Shown: positions 1 through 10,732 of the stretch, piece by piece
Numbering within the stretch: position 1 is the stretch's first letter
How the letters are laid out: every line of letters starts with the position of its first letter
NCBI GenBank assembly: GCA_023525715.1
Contig: CM042014.1
Coordinates: forward strand, 25,693,904 to 25,757,903
DNA from: Cichorium intybus
Taxonomy: Eukaryota > Streptophyta > Magnoliopsida > Asterales > Asteraceae
DNA: 64,000 nt
Reading direction: 5' to 3'
Made by a program: the position numbers and the translations under genes
Notes under the pieces: generated by a model
What the model saw: the letters and a program-made list of their open reading frames with translations, nothing else
Told to the model about the DNA's origin: nothing
Databases searched by the model: none

Positions 1-2622
1 GGAAAACTATAAAATTTTTGACCAGGCCTTACCAATCCAACTTTTGAAACATTAAACACCTCCTTAAGGCAAGCTAACTCATAACAAGGAAACATCATAT
101 TGTAAAGGGTTCATCTCGACCTAAACCCCCCAAATAACCCCTCAGTTTAAATCTCGCTTTTTGTTATTACCCCTACCTATCACCTCACTCAGTCTTGGCT
201 TGCACACTTCACTTGAATTTGACTTTGACTTGATTTGATTTCTTGAAATGTACTTGCTTGTAGGTGTAGTTTTTGTGTTACACATTCTTCAATCTTTAAT
301 CTTTGAATTTTTGATTTCTTCATTTGAGTTTACTTGATTTGATTGAATTTTTCTTTGTGATGATTTGGACTCTCTATCTTGATTATTTGTAAAGGACTTC
401 TTGATTTGATTTTGACTTTGGTTTCTTGAAATCCTCCTTGACTTTGATTGCGGTTTAGAGAGCCCACCATTTGAACACTTCGGGAAGACTAAGTGAATGG
501 ACAAGTAGGGTCCAACGAGACTTTAAACTAAGATGTACAATGGGGAGTAAAAGGATATGAACCTTGTTTACAACTGGGTCGCCCCTTCCTAGTCGTTACT
601 TTGCTTCAAGAAAATGTTTAACCCTTCTCGTTTTGCATCAACAAGGCTTGTTCAAAAATTTATAATTGTCACATTGTAAAAACTACTTTTACGCCTAGAG
701 AGATGAGGCTAACGTTTCCATCCCTATCATTTTCCGTCTTAACGAAGCATGTTGGAGTAAGCCCAATTTTCATTTATGTCGATAATAATGAAAATACAAG
801 CATACCGGGACGTAAAACACTAAACAACAAACTCTATGAAAGGTCAACCAAACAATTTTTTTTTTTTTTTTGTTTTTTTTTTGAAATGCATGAAAATATG
901 GAAAATGAAAATTAATTTGAAAATAAAAAATCTAAGTATTTACAAAAATTCTAAAAAGTTTGTACAAAAATGCAATGCATGAATGAATGAAGAAATGCAT
1001 CCCCCTCCCCAAGCTAAGATTGAGCATCGTCCGCGATGCTTGGAAAGGGGAAACGCGCCTAAAATTCCGGGGGTGGAGGTGGCGGGAATTGGGGCGGAAA
1101 AGGGGACCAGCTTTGAAACATTGAGGACATTTCTTGATATTGTTTCTGCTGTTATTCCCAATGTCTCGCTTGCTGCTCCCAATAGCGTTCTTGTTGGCCC
1201 CAATTGTTGGTGTACTCATTGTGGAAGGTATTTAAGCGGGTATCGATGGAACGTACAGTGGTGTGGAGGGATTGATAATCCGTACTAAGGTCGGAAAGAG
1301 TATCCTCAATGCGGGATAACCGGCCGTCAACAGAAGACGGATCATCATCCTCCTCATGGTGGGTAGTGGATGGGCCCGCATCATGAGTGGATGGTGGAAC
1401 AAAGGTCGGAGCAGGCTGGTCGGGATGAAGGATGTCGTGCAAGAGCCAATCAGTCAGGCTCAAATTATCGGGGTCAAGTTGGAGAAGATGAGCATTATGA
1501 TGACCGATCCTTAATTCGGCAGCATTTAAGGCACTGGGGATAGACCAAATAAAGTTAGTGTATCTCCGACGAAATAAGTGCATGGTCTCAAGGACCGAGG
1601 TTGTCAGAAAGTGACCGCCCGGGAGGATGGGCTCATTAGGAGAAAACTCAAGACCGATGAAAGGGCTTTCAACGATAAGAGTTAGTAGTCCACCACCATA
1701 GAAATGGCCAGCATTGATACGGGCCAAACGCTGGAGCCGATTAACAACACAATGCCCAAAATGAGGTCGTTGGGGAGTACTAGAAATCATGGCCAAAAGG
1801 ATTTTTAATTCCATGGCAGTGACCGTGCTAAGTTCCTCCCGAGGAAACACAACCGAGGCAAGGATGCGGTGGGCAACTTTCAAGACGGGATGGATAATCG
1901 AAGAGGCTTTGGCTGAACTGGGGGCGTATACCTGATTGGAAGTTATGGCGGACCACCCACGTCGGAGCACATCATTATCCGCTCGCCTGGCCCGGCACGC
2001 AAACGGATCTAATGTACCGGCAGTGTCTTGACCCACTAGTTCAGCAATTTGGTCGACATGGATGCTAAGAGAACGATTGGCTAACCGAAACGAAAGGACA
2101 TTATTTTCAAATGCTAGGGAGGATAGAATTTCCCTAGATGGACGTGCATATGACGGAGCATTCAAATTTAAGATATTGTCCCACCCGATGTTTTGAAAGA
2201 GCGCCTGCACCTCATTAAGAATAGATAATTCACGGAGGGAATCGACATGAGCAAATTTTTGCGCCACAAATTGGCGTTCTAAGAGACCCTCAAATCGAGT
2301 GCGGTGGGCTTGATCCACAAATTCAACTTCCCAATGGTCGGGAAGGAGGGGAGACAAATCTGGAGTCGGGGACCTATGGCGTCTAGAAGATTTTTTCTTA
2401 TTCGCAATGGTTTTGGTGCGTTTACGAGAAGAGCCCTCCATTTGCAAAAAAAAAAAAATAAAGATTAAAGGGCACGTGGGAAAAAGTCAACAGAAAAGTC
2501 AAGATTGGGCACAACGGGACCACAATGAACAATTCAAATATCCGTTGACAAACGCGGGAAAAAGAGTTGAAACACCAAAAACGGGTGTACAAAACTCAAA
2601 AATCCCGATTCCAAACACCAAC
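1..2622 (-). repeat. Left arm of a large inverted duplication (Athila-like internal 3' region)
   Basis: This block is the reverse complement of 12974-15593, with roughly ten single-base differences noticed by eye plus poly-A/T length changes, so about 99.5% identical. It carries the last ORF of an Athila-like retrotransposon followed by about 1.15 kb of noncoding sequence leading toward the polypurine tract. The arm is cut at 2622/2623 by the chromovirus insertion and resumes for 61 bp at 12696-12756. The window starts inside the arm, so the palindrome may extend further left. The noncoding part, 1-1151, shows no gene. Confidence 0.9.
1152..2441 (-). CDS. Athila-lineage accessory ORF (plant transposon-protein domain), 429 aa
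   Basis: This is the ORF found downstream of pol in Athila-type Ty3/gypsy elements, in the position where env-like genes occur; its function is unknown. The ATG at 2441-2439 directly follows a poly-A/T tract. The N-terminus (about residues 1-30) is very basic with KKK and RKR clusters, resembling a nuclear or nucleic-acid-binding tail. Residues about 50-330 match the family often annotated as putative plant transposon protein / ATHILA ORF-1-like, with the recognisable opening FVAQKFAHVDSL and NEVQALFQNIGW. The C-terminus (about 375-429) is acidic then coiled-coil-like and Gln/Trp-rich. The TAA stop at 1152-1154 is followed in frame by about 30 more codons ending in a polyproline run; the other arm has the same stop, so a Gln-to-stop change may predate the duplication. 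No transmembrane helix is obvious, so calling it an envelope protein is not supported. Confidence 0.75.
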   Translation of the reverse strand: MEGSSRKRTKTIANKKKSSRRHRSPTPDLSPLLPDHWEVEFVDQAHRTRFEGLLERQFVAQKFAHVDSLRELSILNEVQALFQNIGWDNILNLNAPSYARPSREILSSLAFENNVLSFRLANRSLSIHVDQIAELVGQDTAGTLDPFACRARRADNDVLRRGWSAITSNQVYAPSSAKASSIIHPVLKVAHRILASVVFPREELSTVTAMELKILLAMISSTPQRPHFGHCVVNRLQRLARINAGHFYGGGLLTLIVESPFIGLEFSPNEPILPGGHFLTTSVLETMHLFRRRYTNFIWSIPSALNAAELRIGHHNAHLLQLDPDNLSLTDWLLHDILHPDQPAPTFVPPSTHDAGPSTTHHEEDDDPSSVDGRLSRIEDTLSDLSTDYQSLHTTVRSIDTRLNTFHNEYTNNWGQQERYWEQQARHWE

Positions 2623-5330
2623 TGTCACACCCCGATCCTTGGCGGAATCGATCAAGGCGTGATATATTGTTCAAAGTCTCATGACAACTATGTTATAATA
2701 TGATTAGATTCAATTAAGTACTAAGTAGGCAAACAAGATCCACAACATACAAATACAAATTCAAATACAAACAACATTTATTACATCAAATTTAAATACT
2801 CTTGTGGGTTTCTAAGGTACACCCTACTTTTCATCAACTTCATTCTTCAAATCTGCATCATGGGTAAAAACAGGTCAACTACGGGAGTTGGTGAGTAATC
2901 TAGTTTTATTAAAGAAAATTGTGAGTTTGAAATATTTATAATTTGAAACTTGTTTTCTTTGGAAATTGACAAGTATTATTGAGATAACGATTTATAAATC
3001 AAAAATTGATTAACAAATGATAACAACAACAATAAGTCCTCACCCTATATATACATATATATGTATATATATAGGATGGAGCATCTAATCATCATACACA
3101 CTCAACCACGTGCAATCAATCACCTTAGCGTCCCAAGGCGGGGTGGTCAACCCAATAGCGCTATTATTGTCCATAACGTACCTCAAGAATACGGGCATAG
3201 TCATGGAGATTAGACTAAAAATGATAATGCACTACAAGTACATGTAGCGTAAACAAACAATAATTATACAAATAATGATTCAAGTATAAATGTCCCAACA
3301 ATGTCTAAATGGTGAAATAATAATAAAATGAAGTTGGAACATATTAAAACCACATGATACACCCCAAAAGTATTGAAATTTATAAAATATGGGGTAGATT
3401 ACTCACATTAGTCCAAACGGAATACGCGTGTTGTACGATAGACGGCTCGGGTCAAAACGACGTGGAACCTATTATAATTAATAGTTTTGGTTTAGGAATC
3501 GATAAATGGTAATATAGTATTAATAAGAATAATTAGACACATATTCTTATATTAGATGAATTGACAATTATCCAAATTTTGTTTTGAATATTAATGTATT
3601 TATATGTTAAATGAATTTTAAATTGAATTAATTACTTTGCTTAATTAATTTATATTTTCACTTTAGACAAGATTTTAATAATTTCTTATTAAAATAATAA
3701 CTAGTCAAATTATAAGTATTTACAGATTTTATATATTATAAACAATTATTTATATGAAATAATCATTAAAAATGCATTTTTACATGCTTAGATATTTAGG
3801 AAAATGGTTTTAAATACTAAACAGTAATAAAACATTCTGAAATTTTCAGAAAATCATTATTTAATAAAATGGTAATTACTGTAAAATTTGCATATTTTTC
3901 TTAACTGCTTTAGTATTTATTTAGTATTTTAATAATTAAACCACAACAAAATTCGGGAAAAATAATAAATGATTCCCAAAAATTCTGGTAAATTAACCAT
4001 AGTTTTCTAACATTATATTGAGCCTACTGTAAATATTTTGGATATTTTGGACTAAGGGAAGTATTTCTTATGTTTTTCATTATTAACTAATCACTAAAAT
4101 CATAAATAATAGGAAAATATTAAGAGAAATTCATTAGACTTTTTATTTATGATTAACATGTTATATAAGATATTCTGATAAGGTTTTATAAGTTTTGGAC
4201 ATGTGTAGCTATTTATTATCTATTTAAACCCTTAAATAATCATTAAATCAGGAAAAATAAGCAAACATTATTACAAAAATCTGTAAATTTGTCCATGGAG
4301 TCTCTAATATGTTAATAAGGTGCGAAAAATATAAAATCTAGTTTTTAACATACATAACTATATTTTGCAATTTATTTATCTACAACAAAATAAAATACAA
4401 AATAAGCATCAAACAGAAATATAAATGCATGAAACTTTATAAATCCACTTTACTCAATATAAGGGTTGTTCCAAAATTTTCCCAGAATTTATTGACTGCA
4501 AAAAGTATTTTATGTGAATTATTGCCATATTTTATTGCAATAATTATAGTAATTCAATAAAAATAAGTTATTTTCTGAAAATTTCCAGAACTTCTTATTT
4601 TATTTATGAGAGTCTGAGAAAAATCAGGTTTATGAATAAAATGAGTTTTAGATATTTTGGTGGATTTAATTTGTTTCATGTATGAATTTGGAACTTTTAA
4701 CAACATACCTTGATGAATGCTTCAAGAGGGATGGAGATTTGAGTATGAGGGATTGTTCTTGGCTGGAAAATTGATATTTCTTGGAAGAATTTCGAGATTG
4801 AGAGTGAGAGAAAGAATAGAGAGGGTTTGAGTGGTGATGAGAATAATGTGTTGGGAGAAAAACAAAAGGAAAGATGATAGGAGGTGTGAGTGGGAGACCA
4901 TGGGAATAACTTTTGACTTTAGGTGGTCTTCATAATTTCCCACTAGTACAAGCATCTCTATGTAATACACTAATTAATATAAGAATTTTATAAAATTTAA
5001 TGTAGAGTTTATAAAAATAGAGTTTTATAAAAAAAATAGGTTATTATTTGATTATAACAATCTACTTTGATTTGAAGTTTAATTATAGTATTCAAGTTTG
5101 ACTCTTTTAATTTAATTAGAGTATCATACTTTGATTTGATTTTAATATGGTATCATAATTTAATTTGATTATAGTTATAACGTTATACTATGCTATTTTG
5201 CTATTAACGTCAATTTATATCGTATTGTATAGGTTTTGATCCTATTAGCGTCAAGTAAATATTGAGTAGGGTTTATTAAATTTCCCAATTGGGTTGGGTT
5301 GACCCGAATCCATTTTAGGCGGATGTCACA
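2623..5330 (-). repeat. 3' LTR of the chromovirus (full length, 2708 bp)
   Basis: Plus-strand ends are TGTCACACCCC at 2623 and GGCGGATGTCACA at 5330. The 3' part is AT-rich. A near-perfect palindrome of alternating TA/CA lies at about 3043-3075. It contains no coding sequence I can support; the short ORF at 4722-4970 is a chance frame. Confidence 0.95.
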
Positions 5331-5344
5331 GTCTCCCCTACTTT
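5331..5344 (-). other. Polypurine tract of the chromovirus
   Basis: Minus-strand AAAGTAGGGGAGAC directly abuts the TGTGACATCC start of the 3' LTR, the expected plus-strand primer position. Confidence 0.85.
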
Positions 5345-5380
5345 AGGAAATTTCGTCCCGAAATTTAAGAAGAGAGTACC

Positions 5381-8300
5381 TTAAGAGAAAAGTTGTGGGT
5401 ATTTGGTACGCATTTGATCCTCACGCTCCCATGTATACTCAGGTCCACGTGCTGACTGCCACCTGACCTTGACCAGGGGAATGCGACTTCTTTTGAGTTG
5501 CTTTTCCTTTCGGTCGGCAATTTCCAAGGGTTTCTCGATAAATTGCATTGTCTCGTCGATTTGGATATCCTCGAGAGGAACATGAAGGTTCTCGTCTGCT
5601 AAACACTTCTTGAGGTTGGCTATATGAAATACTGGGTGAACTTTATTAAGCTCTATTGGTAGATCCAACTCGTAGGCTACTGGTCCGATCCTTTTCAGGA
5701 TCTTAAACGGCCCTACGTAGCGGGGTGCCAATTTACCCTTGCGTCCAAATCGAACCACACCTTTCCATGGGGACACTTTTAACATGACCATGTCACCCAC
5801 GGTAAATTCAAGAGGTTTGCGTCGCTTGTCGGCGTAACTCTTTTGTCGGCTACGAGCTGTGAGAAGGTTATTGCGAATCTGAGTGATTTTGTCGGTTGTT
5901 TCCTGGATAAGCTCAGGACCAACGATTGGAGAATCCACTGTTGCGCGAATCACGTGGGACTCGCCAATTTCATGCCAGCAAATAGGAGATCGGCATTTAC
6001 GGCCATACAATGCCTCAAATGGTGGCATCCCGATGCTAGAATGATAACTGTTATTATAGGAGAATTCCACCAACGGTAAATGAGAGTCCCAGTTTCCTCC
6101 GAAATCTAAGACACACGCCCTCAACATATCTTCGAGTGTTTGAATTGTCCTCTCAGATTGACCATCGGTCTGAGGATGATAGGCGGTACTGAGATCGAGG
6201 CGGGTTCCCATGGCTTCTTGAAGTGATTGCCAGAACCGAGAGAGAAATCTCCCATCACGATCTGAAATGATGCTGAGAGGGATGCCATGCCGAGTAACTA
6301 TCTCGTCGACGTAAATCTGAGCAAGTTGTTCGACCTTGAAATCTTCACGGAAGGGAAGGAAGTGAGCAGATTTAGTCAAACGGTCAACGATTACCCAAAT
6401 GCTGTCATGTCCCTTTCTGGTACGGGGAAGTTTGGTTACGAAATCCATGGCGATCGCTTCCCATTTCCACTCGGGGATTTCCGGTTGGACCAATAGTCCA
6501 GAGGGTCGTTGATGTTCTGCTTTGACTCTGGAACATGTAAGACATTTGGCCACGAATAAAGCAATATCCTTTTTCATTCCCGACCACCAATAATTGGTTC
6601 TCAAGCCATGATACATCTTGTCAGCGCCAGGATGAATGGAATATCGAGTTTTATGGATTTCTTCCATCAGGAATGTTCGAAGATTGTCGCGATCTGGGAT
6701 CCAGATGCGATCTCGATAATAGAAAATACCATCAGATTTACTTTCCAACTCCCCATCAATTCCCGTGGGCATGTCATTTTCGGTAATTGCCGAGTGTTGG
6801 GCTCCTCGAATTCGGTCACTAAGATTGGACAAGATAGGAGAACATATTAGATGAAATGCTTTGGCATGTTCTTTTCGGCTTAACGCGTCGGCTACGACGT
6901 TCGCCTTGCCCGGATGATAGCGTATTTCGCACTCGTAATCATTTAGGAGTTCGACCCATCGTGTTTGCCTCATATTGAGTTCCTTTTGATTAAGAATATG
7001 TTGCAAGCTCTTATGGTCGGTGAAAATTACGCATTTAGTGCCGTAAAGGTAATGCCTCCAAATTTTAAGAGCGAAAACCACGGCACCGAGCTCCAAATCA
7101 TGAGTCGTATAATTCCTTTCATGGATTTTGAGTTGTCGCGATGCGTAAGCTATAACCTTTCCCCTTTGCATCAAAACACAACCTAGACCGAGATTGGAGG
7201 CATCGCAGTATACCACAAAATCTTCGGAACCTTCAGGAAGTGTAAGAATCGGAGCGTCACACAATCTTTGTTTAAGGGTTTGGAAAGCGTCTTCTTGCTT
7301 GGGTCCCCAATCAAATGGCGTACCCTTGCAAGTGAGAAAAGTAAGCGGTAAAGCGATCTTTGAGAAATTTGAAATGAAACGCCGGTAATAGCCAGCTAAA
7401 CCGAGGAATGACCGAATTTCCTTGGGGTTACGTGGGGCTTTCCAATTCTTAACCGCTTCAACTTTTGCGGGATCGACTAAAATACCCTTGTCACTTACAA
7501 TATGACCGAGGAATTGTACCTCATTTAACCAAAACTCGCATTTCGAAAATTTGGCATAGAGCTGATTTCCTTGCAATGTTTGGAGAGTTAGACGAAGGTG
7601 TCTTTCATGGTCTGCCTTTGTCTTGGAGTAAATGAGGATGTCATCAATAAAGACGATAACAAAATGGTCGAGATAAGGTTTAAATACTCGATTCATCAAG
7701 TCCATGAATGCGGCAGGGGCATTCGTTAGGCCAAAAGGCATAACGGTGAACTCGTAATGACCATAGCGGGTTCGGAAAGCGGTTTTGGGGATGTCTTCTT
7801 CCTGTACTCGAAGTTGGTGATAACCCGAGCGGAGGTCGATTTTTGAGAAACATGAAGCTCCTTGAAGCTGATCAAAAAGGTCGTCGATCCGAGGTAACGG
7901 ATATCGGTTCTTGATGGTCAATTTATTTAACTCCCGATAATCGATACACATACGGAACGAACCATCTTTCTTTTTGATGAAGAGAACCGGGGCTCCCCAG
8001 GGTGAAGTACTAGGGCGGATAAATCCCTTATCGGTTAATTCTTGGAGCTGACTTGCCAATTCTTGCATCTCGGTTGGAGCCAACCGATATGGAGACTTGG
8101 CTATGGGAGCAGCCTCAGGAACGAGATCGATGCGGAACTCTAGCTCACGTACTGGAGGGAGTCCAGATACGTCATCGGGAAAGATGTCGGGAAAGTCTCG
8201 TACAATCGGAATATCTTCGATCTTCTTTTCTTTGACCTTTGTTTCCACCACATGGGCTAAGAAAGCCATGTATTCTTTACGTAGATACGATCGAGCTTGA

Positions 8301-9904
8301 GTACATGACATAAGACTAAGCTTTTTTGAACGAGTCTCGCCATAAATACGAAGACTTTGACCGTCGGCAAGAGGAATACGAATAAACTTCTCGTAACACA
8401 CTATTTCAGCATGGTTTTGGGATAGCCAATCCATTCCCACGATGATGTCGAAGCTACCAAGTTCCATAGGAACTAAATTGACAGAAAATTTATGACCGCA
8501 AAAATCGAAAGTGCAATCTTGGATGACTGCATTGAGTGAAATGTTTTTTCCATTGGCGACTTCTACGGTAAAGTGTTCATCAAGTATCGTGCGAGGTGTG
8601 TGAAGTATGGGTTCAAATTCCAAAGACACAAAACTTTTATCGGCACCTGAATCAAAAAGTACTGATGCGTAGCAGTCATTTATGAGAAACGTACCATTTA
8701 CGACCTTGTTATCGGTCTGTGCTTGGGTTGCGGTAATGACAAATGCTCGGCCTTTGGGAGCTGGAACCTGCATTGTTGGATTTGCCTGGGCTTGAGTGTT
8801 AATGATATTGACAAGCCTAGGACACGCGTTTCTGAAATGGGTGGGGTCACCACAGTTGAAGCATGTTCCAGTTGGATACCGGGTTTGTGTTTGCTGATTT
8901 GAGGGTAGAGCGAATGGTCGCTGAGTTTTTGGTGCACGGCATGTGTCCGCCAAGTGGCCATAGCGACCACAAGTCGTACAAAGGCGACACGGGCTGGTGG
9001 ACATATGGTGATAGTTACAATGGTTACAGAGGGGGTGAGGTCCGGTATACGGCTTTTTGTTTGGTTGGGTGACTTGGGTGATAGGAGCAGTAGGGGTAAT
9101 AACAGCATGGTTGTGGTGATGGCTTTTCCGCTTCTTTTTGTCGTGTCGGTGTGAGGACTCGGACTTGACAATTAAGGGGGTCTCAGGGGTCGGCTTTTCA
9201 GTTGTCATCTTTGAACCCTTGCGTGGGAGGACACCATCGTTCATATTATCCTCGTTGAGTTGACCTGCTATTTCAATAGCAGATTCCAAAGTAGATGGCC
9301 TGCTGCTGGTCACCGAATCACGGATCTGGCGTGGTAACCCTTTGATGTAGCGACGTATTGCAGTTTTCATAGGTTGAACCATGTGAGGTAGGAGTCTTGA
9401 AAGATCATAGAATCTATTAGTGTAGGTCGCGTTGTCTCCTCCCACCTGTTTCAGATTCCAGAATTCCTCCTCGAGAGTTTGCAATTCGCTGTCCGGGCAG
9501 AACTTTTCTATCATGCGTTCCTTTAGTTTTGACCAGGTCATTCCCAAGGCAACACCCTCTCCTTTTGCCCGTTTTTCTAGGTTCCACCATGAGAGAGCAT
9601 GACCTTGGAGGCACCCTGTAGCGTGACGGACCATCAGGTCCTCAGGGCACTCGCTGTGGATGAAAGTACTCTCCATTTCTTCTATCCATGTGAGGAGTGC
9701 GGTGGCACCATCTATGCCTTTGAAGTAAGGCGGATTACAGCTACGAAAATGCTTAAACGAGCAACGATGAGTGGTTGCTGGAGCTTGCGGCTGAAGAGTT
9801 TGAAGATGGGTTGCAATTGTTGGGATGACATTCGCTACCTCCTTAGCGATAAGGGCAGCTAGCTTTCGGTTGTTACGAGCAGCGTATGGGGGTCGTAATG
9901 CCAT
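5381..9904 (-). CDS. Chromovirus gag-pol polyprotein, intact, 1507 aa
   Basis: One uninterrupted frame encodes all proteins needed for retrotransposition. Gag capsid-like region about residues 50-215. Two CCHC zinc knuckles (C309-C322 and C348-C361). Aspartic protease with DSGA at 418-421 and VGMDWL near 489-494. Reverse transcriptase about 600-790 with catalytic FIDD at 752-755. RNase H about 895-1005 with acidic residues D901, E938 and D963. Integrase with an HHCC finger (H1084/H1091, C1121, C1124) and the D1154-D1215-E1251 catalytic triad at 35-residue final spacing. A C-terminal chromodomain-like tail (about 1455-1507, ending YTWEREDQMRTKYPQLF) is typical of Tekay/Del chromoviruses and is thought to target integration to heterochromatin. 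The ATG at 9904 follows the leader. No stop or frameshift; the truncated 5' LTR probably removes its promoter, so this copy may be silent. Confidence 0.96.
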   Translation of the reverse strand: MALRPPYAARNNRKLAALIAKEVANVIPTIATHLQTLQPQAPATTHRCSFKHFRSCNPPYFKGIDGATALLTWIEEMESTFIHSECPEDLMVRHATGCLQGHALSWWNLEKRAKGEGVALGMTWSKLKERMIEKFCPDSELQTLEEEFWNLKQVGGDNATYTNRFYDLSRLLPHMVQPMKTAIRRYIKGLPRQIRDSVTSSRPSTLESAIEIAGQLNEDNMNDGVLPRKGSKMTTEKPTPETPLIVKSESSHRHDKKKRKSHHHNHAVITPTAPITQVTQPNKKPYTGPHPLCNHCNYHHMSTSPCRLCTTCGRYGHLADTCRAPKTQRPFALPSNQQTQTRYPTGTCFNCGDPTHFRNACPRLVNIINTQAQANPTMQVPAPKGRAFVITATQAQTDNKVVNGTFLINDCYASVLFDSGADKSFVSLEFEPILHTPRTILDEHFTVEVANGKNISLNAVIQDCTFDFCGHKFSVNLVPMELGSFDIIVGMDWLSQNHAEIVCYEKFIRIPLADGQSLRIYGETRSKKLSLMSCTQARSYLRKEYMAFLAHVVETKVKEKKIEDIPIVRDFPDIFPDDVSGLPPVRELEFRIDLVPEAAPIAKSPYRLAPTEMQELASQLQELTDKGFIRPSTSPWGAPVLFIKKKDGSFRMCIDYRELNKLTIKNRYPLPRIDDLFDQLQGASCFSKIDLRSGYHQLRVQEEDIPKTAFRTRYGHYEFTVMPFGLTNAPAAFMDLMNRVFKPYLDHFVIVFIDDILIYSKTKADHERHLRLTLQTLQGNQLYAKFSKCEFWLNEVQFLGHIVSDKGILVDPAKVEAVKNWKAPRNPKEIRSFLGLAGYYRRFISNFSKIALPLTFLTCKGTPFDWGPKQEDAFQTLKQRLCDAPILTLPEGSEDFVVYCDASNLGLGCVLMQRGKVIAYASRQLKIHERNYTTHDLELGAVVFALKIWRHYLYGTKCVIFTDHKSLQHILNQKELNMRQTRWVELLNDYECEIRYHPGKANVVADALSRKEHAKAFHLICSPILSNLSDRIRGAQHSAITENDMPTGIDGELESKSDGIFYYRDRIWIPDRDNLRTFLMEEIHKTRYSIHPGADKMYHGLRTNYWWSGMKKDIALFVAKCLTCSRVKAEHQRPSGLLVQPEIPEWKWEAIAMDFVTKLPRTRKGHDSIWVIVDRLTKSAHFLPFREDFKVEQLAQIYVDEIVTRHGIPLSIISDRDGRFLSRFWQSLQEAMGTRLDLSTAYHPQTDGQSERTIQTLEDMLRACVLDFGGNWDSHLPLVEFSYNNSYHSSIGMPPFEALYGRKCRSPICWHEIGESHVIRATVDSPIVGPELIQETTDKITQIRNNLLTARSRQKSYADKRRKPLEFTVGDMVMLKVSPWKGVVRFGRKGKLAPRYVGPFKILKRIGPVAYELDLPIELNKVHPVFHIANLKKCLADENLHVPLEDIQIDETMQFIEKPLEIADRKEKQLKRSRIPLVKVRWQSARGPEYTWEREDQMRTKYPQLFS

Positions 9905-10717
9905 CTATGAGAAACACGCATATGGACTTGTGAGTTATTTGTAAATTGATTATGGAAATTAAGTTTGTAGACATTGTTGGGTAAAATGATTGTAAAACAC
10001 TTGTTGGGCCATGGTTAGGAGTGTTGGGCACCTTTTGGGCTTTCCATGGGTACTAAATGTGAAGCATGTAGCAATTGCGTGGGCCCCCACAATACTAAGT
10101 TTTCACATGTTTTTCCCACTTCAAGGCCCATTAGGGAACTTAATAGTCCAATGAGTTGGCCATTTTGGAGTGTATCCTTTCGGATACGTTTGATAAGGTC
10201 GGGTATTTTGATGGCTCAAAAGTAATGTGAATGACGCGCTTTGGCCTATAGGTTTGGGAACTCTCGCCTTTGGTCCCCAGGTAAGCAAACTGGTCCCTCG
10301 GTTGATTGGGATGTATACGAATGCTTACCTAGTCAGGACTTTCGGGCTACCGGCACCTCCCCCTTCCAGTTACTACGCGTCCATTACTTTGATCCTACCC
10401 AACTAGAGTGGATGACTTATAATTTCCTATGAGCTCTAAGGAATATATATGTATATAAATTTTTATTTTGAAACCATTTGAGTATGCGTGTGATTTTAAG
10501 AGAAAGAGGAGAAAATTCACAAGTGTATGCACACATATAAGTGTCGGGAATAATACGTAAGCACATAAGGGAGCAATTAGCACACAAAGGTATTCCTAGG
10601 ATTTTCTAAGTGCGAATTGCATGCAGTGGTGTGTGCATTTTATAAACTAGCATACGAGAGGACCCTAGAGGCTATAGACTAGGTCAAGGCAATTAACCTA
10701 ATTCCCTATAGTCAAGG
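9905..10717 (-). other. 5' leader of the chromovirus
   Basis: Noncoding sequence between the primer-binding site and the gag ATG. It includes short low-complexity TATA stretches (about 10441-10465). I see no conserved ORF. Confidence 0.7.
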
Positions 10718-10729
10718 GCTCTGATACCA
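10718..10729 (-). other. Primer-binding site, tRNA-iMet type
   Basis: Minus-strand TGGTATCAGAGC lies three bases inside the 5' LTR edge at 10733, the standard initiator-Met primer site. Confidence 0.95.
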
Positions 10730-10732
10730 ATC

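Noticed and set aside
1152..2441. Envelope protein
   Set aside because: The position fits env-like genes of Athila, but no signal peptide or transmembrane segment is visible, so only an accessory ORF is claimed.
8053..9862. Plus-strand and other-frame ORFs inside the chromovirus gag-pol
   Set aside because: They are shadow frames of the intact minus-strand polyprotein.
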